64,000 bases of DNA, taken from NCBI RefSeq assembly GCF_018986735.1, contig NZ_CP065521.1, forward strand, positions 2,356,001 to 2,420,000, written 5' to 3'. Numbering within the stretch: position 1 is the stretch's first letter; every line of letters begins with the position of its first letter. Shown one piece after another: positions 34,758 to 42,765 of the stretch. Below the pieces are notes generated by a model. It saw only the letters and a list, made by a program, of their open reading frames with translations, did not search any database and had not been told where the DNA came from. A program made the position numbers and the translations under genes. The stretch comes from Schaalia sp. 19OD2882 (GTDB lineage: Bacteria; Actinomycetota; Actinomycetes; Actinomycetales; Actinomycetaceae).

Positions 34758-34995
34758 TCACACCAAGGCATGACTCACGCTGGAGCGGCCCACGCCGAGC
34801 ACTGAGTCGATCGCTTGGAGGAAGTGACCGTCCTCGCGCATGCGTTCGGCCTGGCGAGCCCGCTCAGGCGTCATGACGGTGGGCCAACCACCCACATGAC
34901 CATATGCCCGAGCCGAAGCAAGACCCACCAAAGTGCGTTCACGCATCAAGTCTCGCTCGAACGTCACTCGTCGAGATCCGCGCATACCCAGTCAC
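34758..34995 (-). pseudogene. serine recombinase with large internal deletion
   Basis: The N-terminal start VTGYARISTSD (GTG 34995) of a resolvase/invertase is followed almost at once, in a different frame, by the distal part FERDLMRERTLVGLASARA ... and a C-terminal helix-turn-helix ending LGVGRSSVSHAL. The ~100-residue middle including most of the catalytic domain is gone. A relic of a Tn3/Hin-type element. Confidence 0.8.
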
Positions 34996-35155
34996 ACCAA
35001 CCTCAACCGTCCTCCCGGTCAACCCGCTCGGCCTCACCGCCCGCACGATGGGCTCGCTCGGCCAAGCGACGCTCAATCTCAGCACCCAAGGACCGGCGGG
35101 TGGTCACACCCCTTCTCGCTCATGCGAGCCGGGTCGGCGCTCTGGGCGCCACGCG

Positions 35156-35788
35156 TCAGAACCGACGGGCGGGGCGCGCGATTGCCTGGAACACCGGCAC
35201 AAGTGAGTCAGGAACAGGCTCGTAGCGGCCAAGGTCAGGCCCTGACAGCATGCTGGCCTGGTTCCAGACCTGCGGACTGACCTGGGCGAAGTCAAGAGAA
35301 AATTCCGAGAGTTCAGCGACATGCTCCATGAAAACTTTGGAGGTGCGTCCATTACCCTCACGGAACGGATGTGCCTGGTTCAAGTAAGAGAACACTTCCG
35401 CGCTCGCCCGAGCAAAAGCGTCACGATCCAACCCGGCCCAGTCGGCGGCCCCAACGAGGCAATGCACATCAGACAAGTACCGGTCGATCTGTCCGGTGTG
35501 AACGTCAGCGAAAGAGGAGAGGCTCTTGGTCATGTTCACGCTCCGGTACTGCCCCGCCCACTCGTACACGTCCTGGAACAAGTACTGATGGATCGCTCTC
35601 ACATGCTCGGCATCGAAAGTACGTTCCACGATGGAAGGATCTGAGCGCAGTTGGCGGTGGCGCCACGCCACCGCCCCATACTCGAACGCTTGCAAGGCCA
35701 AGGGGTCGCGAATGCCCTCCAGGTTGCGCATTGTCGCATTGTCCGGGGGTGGGTAGAAGTATGACTCCCACGTGTCAAATGTGGCCAC
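35156..35788 (-). CDS. fic: Fic-domain toxin (adenylyltransferase-type)
   Basis: 210-aa protein of the VbhT/Doc-like class. The complete Fic motif HPFREGNGRTS (~139-149) supplies the catalytic His and ATP-binding residues; upstream are the Fic helices and the YEWAGQYRSVNM flap. Such enzymes AMPylate targets such as DNA gyrase/topo IV and arrest growth. Starts 4 bp after the stop of an antitoxin gene (35793-36029). Intact, in contrast to the wrecked elements around it. Confidence 0.92.
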   Translation of the reverse strand: MATFDTWESYFYPPPDNATMRNLEGIRDPLALQAFEYGAVAWRHRQLRSDPSIVERTFDAEHVRAIHQYLFQDVYEWAGQYRSVNMTKSLSSFADVHTGQIDRYLSDVHCLVGAADWAGLDRDAFARASAEVFSYLNQAHPFREGNGRTSKVFMEHVAELSEFSLDFAQVSPQVWNQASMLSGPDLGRYEPVPDSLVPVFQAIARPARRF

Positions 35789-35792
35789 AGAC

Positions 35793-36029
35793 TCACCCGA
35801 CGGCGACAGGCGCCATCCGCTGTGCCGCCTCGCGGACGCGCCGCAGGTACTCGGCCCCGTCGATCGCGCCGCGAGCTTCGTCCGTCAAGTTCTCCACATC
35901 CTCACGATTCGGCACCCAACCCTCATGCCACGCAGCTGCCAGCGACTGACGCACCGCATCGCGCTGCGCATCGTCGAGCTGAGCGAACAACTCGGGCCAA
36001 CGATCCTCAACATCGAACTTCTCGCCCAT
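35793..36029 (-). CDS. VbhA-type antitoxin of Fic
   Basis: 78-aa protein with the helix QSLAAAWHEGWVPNRED typical of VbhA-like inhibitors, whose (S/T)xxxE(G/N) motif reaches into the Fic ATP site. The Glu-Gly is present, but the position four residues before Glu is Ala, not Ser/Thr; a Ser occurs seven residues before. Immediately upstream of fic. Confidence 0.82.
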   Translation of the reverse strand: MGEKFDVEDRWPELFAQLDDAQRDAVRQSLAAAWHEGWVPNREDVENLTDEARGAIDGAEYLRRVREAAQRMAPVAVG

Positions 36030-36638
36030 GGGGTCTCCTCACGCCGGTCGCACATCCATTCTACACGCGACGCTCGAAAACGTTATAGAGGTGATTTTGG
36101 GCGGATTTGGTTTCGGGTCAGTGTTTCGGGCGTCAAATGCTGGGCACTACACCACGTCATGGCGATCGTCACAGGACCGCCCAAAATACGGTCGTTTCTG
36201 AATTGCTTGGCCATGCGGGACTTGTCCATGTTTTGCGAAGCCGGCCCGACAGATCGGTCAACCACGGGGCGGGCAAGTCTCTCACTCAGCCAAAGAACGC
36301 ATGGTGCCCCATTGCGACAATGTGGCGCTCGAGCCGTTCGTCGCGAGCATCCACCCTTCTGCGTCCAACCATCTTCTTCCAGCACAAATCTTGGCCCGCA
36401 AGACCCTTGCCAGTCAGACTCGAACGACATGAGGCCGACACGAAGGAAATCCGGAAACCCTGTCGAAATGCACGACGGGACACGATCGAAGAAATGCTCG
36501 ACCCACGCCTCCGCCAGACGCTGGACTGAGCTGGGCCGCACGACAAGAGGAAAATGACAGGCGCTCGAAATCGAGGAAGAAGAGAACTGGCGTTGCGCTG
36601 GCCGCGAGAAGCTGCTTCCGGCCAGGCTCGTCCGTCCT
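36030..36638 (-). other. unidentified degenerate region
   Basis: Lower-GC sequence in which protein-like pieces appear on the minus strand in changing frames (AEAWVEHFFDRVPSCIST; DARDERLERHIVAMGHHAFF; KQFRNDRILGGPVTIAM). This suggests a broken gene of unknown origin between the Fic pair and the right direct repeat. No family recognised. Confidence 0.4.
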
Positions 36639-36762
36639 TCCGTGCGATTCGTCCGTCGTGGTCGGGGGTGGTCTCTCTTGGTGTGGGCGATGGTGTCCTG
36701 CTGTCGAGGTGGGGCTTTGGTTGGGCCCGATCGGTTTCCCTTTGGTTCCTGAAGCGCCTGGC
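36639..36762 (+). repeat. 124-bp direct repeat, right copy
   Basis: Co-oriented partner of 32686-32809, with the same start (GATTCGTCCGTCGTGG) and end (CTGAAGCGCCTGGCG). It marks the right edge of the mobile island. Confidence 0.9.
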
Positions 36763-37357
36763 GCGTGAGGCTCGGTGGTGGTTCGTGGTGGGACGCGTGC
36801 AGGTGTGCGTTTGCGTGCCTTGTTGCGGGGAGCGTGTTTGGCTCATTGGGGCTGGTGAGCGCATGTTCTTCCAGCAATGACGAGGGCGGGGCCCCTGATT
36901 CTGGGCAGGTCCGAGCACTCTGTCGACGCAGGCTCTTCGAGCCCGGCCTTCCAACAGTTTGCCCGGTTTGCAGGTGTCGTCATCTCCGGTGGGTATGTGG
37001 TGGGCCCGGATGGGAAGCTGGTTCGGCCCGTGGACCCGGACCTTGAGAAGCCGACCGCGCCCCACGCCGTCACGAAGAATTGGACGGTTGGAGACGCAGA
37101 AGCGGCAGCCAAGTACACCGGACATGCCCATGCCTGCGCATGGGTCACCGGCGAGGCCTCAGCCTCGAATCCGCCACCTCACCCTTCACGCGGCCCCGCC
37201 CTCGCCCCCGAACACACCCACCCAAAACCCGCCACACAACCAACGACAAACGAAACTCACCAACCGACCACCGAATCTCACGGAAGGAGGGAAGGAGGGG
37301 GTGAGGATTCCAGGTTCTCGGATTCGCAGGGCCTCAAGTTCTCAAGGCCCCAAGTTC
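36763..37357 (+). other. intergenic region with a possible short protein fragment
   Basis: A plus-strand frame from 36877 reads coding-like for a while (GYVVGPDGKLVRPVDPD ... AVTKNWTVGDAEAAAKYTGH) and then becomes low-complexity Pro/Thr-rich. It may be a fragment of a hypothetical gene. The exact motif GACGAGGGCGGGGC lies at 36879-36892. A CTCAAGTTCTCAAGG-type tandem near 37330-37365 precedes the permease stop. Confidence 0.35.
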
Positions 37358-38518
37358 TCAGGTTCTGAGGTTGTACCTGCGGGCGGCGTAGCTGTTGATG
37401 AGGATCGAGCCGATCAACACCGTCCCCAGGGCCAGAAGCTGCATCCGCGAGCCCATCGACCCTTCGAAGCTGATGAGCAGCGCGGCGTTCAACCACGTGA
37501 TCAACAAGGCGCCGGTGACGACTCCACTGACCCTCCCGAAGCCCCCTTGGATGAGCACGCCCCCCAAGGCGGCGATCGTGATCGCCGGTAGCGCCATGCC
37601 GTTGCCGGCAGTGCCCGCATCAGGGCGGGCGGAGGCGAATTGCGCCACATTCACCACGGCGACGATGCCGCACAGCAGGCCCGACACCATGTACGCAGAA
37701 GCACGGGTCATGCGCACGTCCTGTCCGGCGTAACGCGCGGCCACATCATTCGTGCCCACCGCCAGCAGCCTCCGCCCCCAGACGGTGCGTTCGAGCATGA
37801 ACCACACCAGGGCGGCGACAGGAACAAGGAAGGTCAGCACCTGCAACGGCAACGTCGCGTTGGCGAACACGGGGATGTTCGCGGTCAGACTCTGGTTGGT
37901 CGCAATGACCCGGTCCCCAGAGATCGGCGATTGGCCCGAAGCGACCAAGGCTGTCGACGCGTACGCGTACTGGGTGGCAAGGGTCGCGATGAGCGGCGGA
38001 TACCCCATGTATCCGACCAGGAAGCCGTTGACCGCCCCCAGAAGCGCTCCGACCACGACGGTGACCAAGGCCGCGAGCGCCACGGGCACGCCCGCGACCT
38101 GGATCAGGTATCCGAAGAGCAACCCCGACAGTGACACGATCGCCCCGACCGACAAGTCGATGCCGCTGTAGCCGGAGATGATGACGACCATCTCAGCCAA
38201 GGCCAGCAGGGCCAAGGGGACGAGGGACTGCAGGGAGGACAGCATGTATGCGGCGTCGAAAGGCGCGAACAGGAAACCATTTGCCCCCAGGACCAGGAAA
38301 GTTGCCACCAGGAGCACCAGGATCACGGCCAGGGCGATGACGCGTTCGGTGAGGAAGAGGCGCAGCAGGCGAGCGCCCGGCCCTTCCGTCGCCAAGGGAG
38401 CGGCGTCACGCGGAGCGTCACCGCCGCTTCCACCCCCGCCCTCGTCCTTCGAGGACGATCTGCCGCCCCCGGCCAGCACCGCCCTGGTCGAAGCGGTGAG
38501 TGTACGCAAGAAGCTCAT
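37358..38518 (-). CDS. CUT2 sugar ABC permease, importer 1 (second permease)
   Basis: 386-aa inner-membrane permease of the ribose/xylose/rhamnose (BPD_transp_2) type with about ten hydrophobic segments and the conserved SGIDLSVGAIVSLSG and family-typical ALGGVLIQGG loops. A ~60-residue Gly/Ser/charged N-terminal extension precedes the first helix. ATG 38518 follows AAGGAGG and overlaps the upstream permease stop by 4 bp. Last gene of a four-gene importer operon. Confidence 0.9.
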   Translation of the reverse strand: MSFLRTLTASTRAVLAGGGRSSSKDEGGGGSGGDAPRDAAPLATEGPGARLLRLFLTERVIALAVILVLLVATFLVLGANGFLFAPFDAAYMLSSLQSLVPLALLALAEMVVIISGYSGIDLSVGAIVSLSGLLFGYLIQVAGVPVALAALVTVVVGALLGAVNGFLVGYMGYPPLIATLATQYAYASTALVASGQSPISGDRVIATNQSLTANIPVFANATLPLQVLTFLVPVAALVWFMLERTVWGRRLLAVGTNDVAARYAGQDVRMTRASAYMVSGLLCGIVAVVNVAQFASARPDAGTAGNGMALPAITIAALGGVLIQGGFGRVSGVVTGALLITWLNAALLISFEGSMGSRMQLLALGTVLIGSILINSYAARRYNLRT

Positions 38519-39570
38519 CGTCGTGCCCTCCTTGCCTGACGCACCAGGTCGACGCCGACGGCCACCAGGATGATGACGCCGACGAACAGCTGGGTGAGCT
38601 GATTGGGCAGGTGCAGGTGAATGACTGCGGCCTCGACGCTGCCGACCAGGACCGCGCCCAACAGGGTCCCCAGGACCGTGCCTCGCCCGCCGATCACCGA
38701 GGTGCCGCCGATGACGCATGCGGCGATGACGGACATTTCCATGCCGTATCCGACGTTCTGCTGGATCAGGCCCCCCGATCCGATCGAGACGACACCGGCA
38801 AGGCCGACCATCATTCCGCAGAACACGTACAGTTCGAAGACTCGTCGACGCACCTTGACGCCGGCAAGGCGCGCGGCGTTCGCGTCGTTCCCGATGGCAT
38901 ACACGTGGCGTCCGGCAGCCCAGTCCCGCATGTAGAACCACACGAGGGCGGTCAGGACCAGTGCCAGCCACATGGCGTTGGGGAATCCGAGGAAACTCGC
39001 GTCGGCCAGCGATCCGCCGAGCCCCTTGAGTGTGCCGGGAACACCGGCCAGCTGCGTCTCGCCGAAGATCTGCAGTGCGACGAATCGGAAGATGTTGAGT
39101 GTGCCGAATGTGCACACCATCGCCGGGACCCGCCCGATGGCGATGAGCAGCGCGTTGAGCGACCCGAGAAGGGCTCCGACTCCCAGGGCGACAACCAGGG
39201 CGAGGGCGAGGCCGGCCCCCAGATCGCGGACCAGTCGGCCGATGACGACCATGACGATCGCCATTGAGGCCCCGACGGAGACGTCGATGCCGGCGGTGCA
39301 CATGATGGGCGTCATGGCCATGCCGATGATGGTGATGGGGGCGACGTGGTAGAAGATCGCGAAGACGTTCGACGCTTCGAGGAATGTCGGCGTCAGGAGA
39401 CCCATGGCGGCCCACAGTGCGAGGAGGACACCGATCAGGACGAGCTCCTGCCCTTCGATCCACGGGCGTCGTCCTCGAACAATTCGCGAGGGCGGGGCCG
39501 CTTGGGCGTGTGGGCGCGCGTGGTCCGGGGCGGCACTTCGTGGTGGGACCGGTTCGGTGGCAGCGTTCAT
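38515..39570 (-). CDS. CUT2 sugar ABC permease, importer 1 (first permease)
   Basis: 351-aa membrane permease pairing with the next gene to form the channel. Signatures AGIDVSVGASMAIVM and CVIGGTSVIGGRGTVLG mark the BPD_transp_2 family. ATG 39570 has GAAGGA 7 nt upstream. It overlaps the ATPase stop by 4 bp. The N-terminal ~45 residues are Pro/Ala/Arg-rich. Confidence 0.9.
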   Translation of the reverse strand: MNAATEPVPPRSAAPDHARPHAQAAPPSRIVRGRRPWIEGQELVLIGVLLALWAAMGLLTPTFLEASNVFAIFYHVAPITIIGMAMTPIMCTAGIDVSVGASMAIVMVVIGRLVRDLGAGLALALVVALGVGALLGSLNALLIAIGRVPAMVCTFGTLNIFRFVALQIFGETQLAGVPGTLKGLGGSLADASFLGFPNAMWLALVLTALVWFYMRDWAAGRHVYAIGNDANAARLAGVKVRRRVFELYVFCGMMVGLAGVVSIGSGGLIQQNVGYGMEMSVIAACVIGGTSVIGGRGTVLGTLLGAVLVGSVEAAVIHLHLPNQLTQLFVGVIILVAVGVDLVRQARRARR

Positions 39571-41132
39571 TCCGCGTCCTTCTTTCCGTCGCCGCACGCC
39601 GCTTCGTCGCCGTCCACGGGGCTGTCCCCATTGGCGACGCCCAGCAGTTCGACGGCCGACACGTCCCCGGGGAGGACGGCCTCGGTGCGCCCTCGCCGCA
39701 TGACGACGATGCGATCGGCAAGGAAGCGGATCTCCTCAAGGTCGGTGGACAGGACGAGGGCGGAGTTGCCCTGTGCCACGTGGTCGAGGATCAGCTGGTG
39801 GATCTCGGCTTTGGCGCCGACATCAACCCCTTGCGTGGGCTCTTCGACGAGGAGGATTCGGGGGTCTTCGACCAGCTGTCGCGCCATGACGACCTTCTGC
39901 TGGTTGCCGCCCGACAGGTCTGCAATGACGGTGTCGGGGCCGGGCGCCTTGATGCGCAGGCGGTCGATGACGCTGCTGGTGTGCCTGCGTTCCTCGGCGT
40001 GGTCGAACAGGCCGAGCCGGGAGAAGAACCCCAGGTGCGAGGAGCTGATGTTGAAGCTCAAGGACTTGGGCAGGAAGACCCCTTGAGTCTTCCGGTTTCC
40101 CGGCAGCATGGCGATTCCGTGGGCGGCGGCCCTTGCGGGGGTGTCGATGCGAACCTTGTGACCGTTGATCTCGATGGTGCCTTTGGCGGCTGGAGTGATC
40201 CCGTAGAGGGCTCGTACCAGTTCCGTGGTGCCGGAGCCGATGAGGCCGTACACGCCGAGGATCTCTCCTTTCCGCAGCTCCAGGTCGGCGCCCGCCAAGT
40301 GTCTGCCGGCGGCAAGCCCTCGGGCAGCAAGGACGACCTCGTCCCTGACTTGGGAATCGCGACCGCTGCGGTCGGCCACCTGGAATTTGTCGCCCACCAT
40401 TGCGCGCGCGATCTTGGTCGGCGTCATGTCTTCGGTGCGGTGGGTGCCCACCACTGCCCCGTCGCGCATCACCGTGATCCGGTCGGTGATCTGGCCCAGT
40501 TCGTCCAGGCGGTGGGAGATGTAGATGACGCCGATTCCTTGGTCGCGCAGTCCTTTGACGATGGTGAAGAGTCTTTCGATGTCGGCGTCGGCCAGGATCG
40601 CCGAGGGTTCGTCAAGGATCAGCAGGCGCACGTCGGCGGCGAAGGCCTTGGCGATGGACACCAGTTGCTGTTCTCCCACGGGCAGGTCTGCGACGCGCAT
40701 GTGCATGATCGCCGGATCTAGGTGCAGCCGGTCCAGCAATTCGCGCGCCTTGACCTGTTGTTCGCGCCATCGCACGCGTCCACCAACGGTGTCCTCGCGC
40801 CCGAGGAAGATGTTCTCGGCGACGGTGAGGTCGGCGAAGAGCTGCGGTTCCTGGTAGACGGCGGAGACTCCCGCGGCCAGTGCCGCCTGGGTGTTGCCCA
40901 GTGGGATCTCGTGGCCATCGACCTTGACCGTGCCCGCGTCGGGGACCTGGGCGCCGGAGATCATCTTGATCAGCGTGGACTTGCCTGCGCCGTTCTCGCC
41001 GACGAGGCCGTGGACCTCTCCGGGCCGGACGGACCATGTGACGTCGTCCAGGGCGTGGACTCCCCCGTACCGTTTGTCCAGACCTGTGACTTCGAGGACT
41101 GGCCGGGCAGATTGCGGCGGGTCATCCGTCAT
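39567..41132 (-). CDS. CUT2 sugar ABC ATPase, importer 1
   Basis: 521-aa RbsA-like fusion of two nucleotide-binding domains that powers import. First domain: Walker A GENGAGKST and Walker B LLILDEPSA. Second domain: a degenerate A-loop GLIGSGTTE but an intact signature LSGGNQQK and VEEPTQG, the usual asymmetry of this family. ATG 41132 has GGAGG 6-7 nt upstream. A 276-bp gap separates it from the binding-protein gene. Confidence 0.92.
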   Translation of the reverse strand: MTDDPPQSARPVLEVTGLDKRYGGVHALDDVTWSVRPGEVHGLVGENGAGKSTLIKMISGAQVPDAGTVKVDGHEIPLGNTQAALAAGVSAVYQEPQLFADLTVAENIFLGREDTVGGRVRWREQQVKARELLDRLHLDPAIMHMRVADLPVGEQQLVSIAKAFAADVRLLILDEPSAILADADIERLFTIVKGLRDQGIGVIYISHRLDELGQITDRITVMRDGAVVGTHRTEDMTPTKIARAMVGDKFQVADRSGRDSQVRDEVVLAARGLAAGRHLAGADLELRKGEILGVYGLIGSGTTELVRALYGITPAAKGTIEINGHKVRIDTPARAAAHGIAMLPGNRKTQGVFLPKSLSFNISSSHLGFFSRLGLFDHAEERRHTSSVIDRLRIKAPGPDTVIADLSGGNQQKVVMARQLVEDPRILLVEEPTQGVDVGAKAEIHQLILDHVAQGNSALVLSTDLEEIRFLADRIVVMRRGRTEAVLPGDVSAVELLGVANGDSPVDGDEAACGDGKKDAE

Positions 41133-41408
41133 GGTCGGTCGACCTCCACTCATTCGTGTCATTTCGGACTCGGTCGGGTCGTCTGGCCCCACGAGCGGGT
41201 TTCGCGCGCGGGTCACGTGTCGGACTCGCGGTGGGAGGCCGTCGTCGCGTGGGGTGTGGCCTTGAGCCGTTCACGCTTGCGTCGTGTGCCTTGGGCCATG
41301 CATCTGCGCCCCGGCGCCACGGGCCCTGCGCCGAGCGCCCCAAGCCCTGCATCCCCGGCCGAACACCGTGGGGCCGGCCCCCTCGCCGCGCCTTTCGTCC
41401 GACTGGGA

Positions 41409-42446
41409 TCAGTAGTTGAACTCGCCCGCGTTCTCGGCGGTGAAGATCATCGGCTCACCCAACAGCAGGGTCTTGGTCGCCTTGTCGTAGGTGACGCCCT
41501 TGATGTGGCCGACGTCCTGGGTGTCGGCGAATTCCTTGCCCTGGGCCAGCATCCATCCGCCCCACGCGGTGAGATAGCCGAAGTCTTCGACGTTCCACAG
41601 GACTGATGCATGTGAGGACTTGTCCTTGAGGTAGGGCAGCATGCTTGCGGGTGTGCCGACCCCAACCGTCTGGATGGTGCCGATCTTGCCGGATTCCTGG
41701 ACGGCTTGGGCCACGCCGGGCGCCGAGGTCGTGCACATGCCGATGAGGCCCTTGAGTTTCGGGTTGGCGTTGATGAGGTTCTTCGACATCGTCACGGCCT
41801 TGGCCTGGTCCTCATCCGCGTAGACGGTGTCGACGATGGTGATCTTGGGGTGTTCGGCGGGGATCTTCTCGTTGATGACTTTGATCCACGAGTTGAGGTT
41901 CACGGCGGTCTGTCCGCACGAGACGATGGCGATTTCGCCCTCGTCCCCGATGGCTTTGGCGATCTGGTCGACCAGGGCGGACCCGATGCCTTCGGCGGAG
42001 GCTTGCTCGACGAAGACTTCACGGGTCGAGTTCGGTGCGTCGGTGTCCGCGGCGCCGACTTTGATGCCCTTGCCCTGCGCCTCGGTGATGAGGGGCGACA
42101 TGGAGTCAGGGTCGTTGGGGGCGACCATGAGTGTGCTGACGTTCTGCTGGATGAGCGAGCGGACCACTTCACTTTGAGCCGCCGGGTCGGCGGTGGTGGG
42201 GCCCGAGTAGACCCACGTGAAGCCGAATTCCTCGCTGGCCTTCTTGCCGCCGGCGTTCATGGCTTCGAAGAAGGGGATTCCCTGGATCTTCGGGACGAAG
42301 GCGACGGAGAGCCCGCCGGAGCCGCCGGAGGCCGCAGCACCGGACTGCGTGTTGCTGGAAGTCGGCCCGCTGCCCCCTGCGCATGCCGTCATCATCAATG
42401 CAGTGGCCGCGAGGCCGGCCAAGGTTGCGGTCACTTTGTGCGTCAT
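41409..42446 (-). CDS. rhamnose/autoinducer-type substrate-binding lipoprotein, importer 1
   Basis: 345-aa periplasmic-binding-type lipoprotein (lipobox MMTAC, then Gly/Ser-rich tether) of the RhaS/LsrB-like peripla_BP_4 group. It captures a sugar outside the membrane for importer 1. Motifs: FVPKIQGIPFFEAM, VAPNDPDSM and GQTAVNLNSW. ATG 42446 follows GGAGG. Ligand inferred from context as L-rhamnose or a related deoxysugar. First gene of the operon, behind a promoter with a rhamnose-type operator. Confidence 0.88.
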   Translation of the reverse strand: MTHKVTATLAGLAATALMMTACAGGSGPTSSNTQSGAAASGGSGGLSVAFVPKIQGIPFFEAMNAGGKKASEEFGFTWVYSGPTTADPAAQSEVVRSLIQQNVSTLMVAPNDPDSMSPLITEAQGKGIKVGAADTDAPNSTREVFVEQASAEGIGSALVDQIAKAIGDEGEIAIVSCGQTAVNLNSWIKVINEKIPAEHPKITIVDTVYADEDQAKAVTMSKNLINANPKLKGLIGMCTTSAPGVAQAVQESGKIGTIQTVGVGTPASMLPYLKDKSSHASVLWNVEDFGYLTAWGGWMLAQGKEFADTQDVGHIKGVTYDKATKTLLLGEPMIFTAENAGEFNY

Positions 42447-42507
42447 GGCTCCTCCGTCCGGGCGCCGTTGCCCTGTCACTCGTGTCGAGCAGGTGGATCA
42501 GTTGCAG

Positions 42508-42564
42508 ATGAATCGATTCGCGATCCAGTATTTGAAGTATTGCAATCGCAGAGCAGTCAGTCAA
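42508..42564 (-). promoter_or_regulatory. promoter and operator of importer 1
   Basis: Minus-strand -35 TTGACT (42564-42559), 17-bp spacer, -10 AATACT (42541-42536), then operator TGAATCGATTCG (42509-42520) overlapping the likely transcript start. Confidence 0.75.
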
Positions 42565-42661
42565 GATATTGAAAGACTCGTCCGCGGATTGCTCGGGTCT
42601 CGGCCGCGATCCACCCTTCCGGCATTGACGAGGGCGAGGCCGGTCGTCCACCCACGCACCT

Positions 42662-42734
42662 GACGGACGAATCTCACGGAACCACGGACGAATCTCAGCA
42701 AACGACGGACGATTCTCACGAGAATCGTCCGTCG
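42662..42734 (-). repeat. GACGGACGAATCTCAC repeats and terminator hairpin of rhaB
   Basis: Three tandem variants of the motif at 42662-42677, ~42684-42697 and 42704-42719. The last forms half of a perfect 15-bp stem CGACGGACGATTCTC / GAGAATCGTCCGTCG (42703-42734), 32 bp past the rhaB stop. It probably ends the rha operon transcript. The motif belongs to a dispersed family. Confidence 0.75.
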
Positions 42735-42765
42735 GCAGACCTGCAGACCCAGGGCCGGAGCGAGC

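Noticed and set aside
35048..35155. A ~34-codon minus-strand frame (VTTRRSLGAEIERRLAERA) between fic and the recombinase relic
   Set aside because: Has an AAGGG nearby but is too short and unmatched; probably a fragment of an older gene.
36083..36877. 265-codon minus-strand open frame
   Set aside because: Spans a direct repeat and a low-complexity start, and protein-like pieces jump frames; treated as a degenerate region.
37358..39739. Reading the importer-1 permease as a 793-residue protein
   Set aside because: The first half overlaps other genes in a non-coding frame; ATG 38518 with AAGGAGG gives the normal family length.
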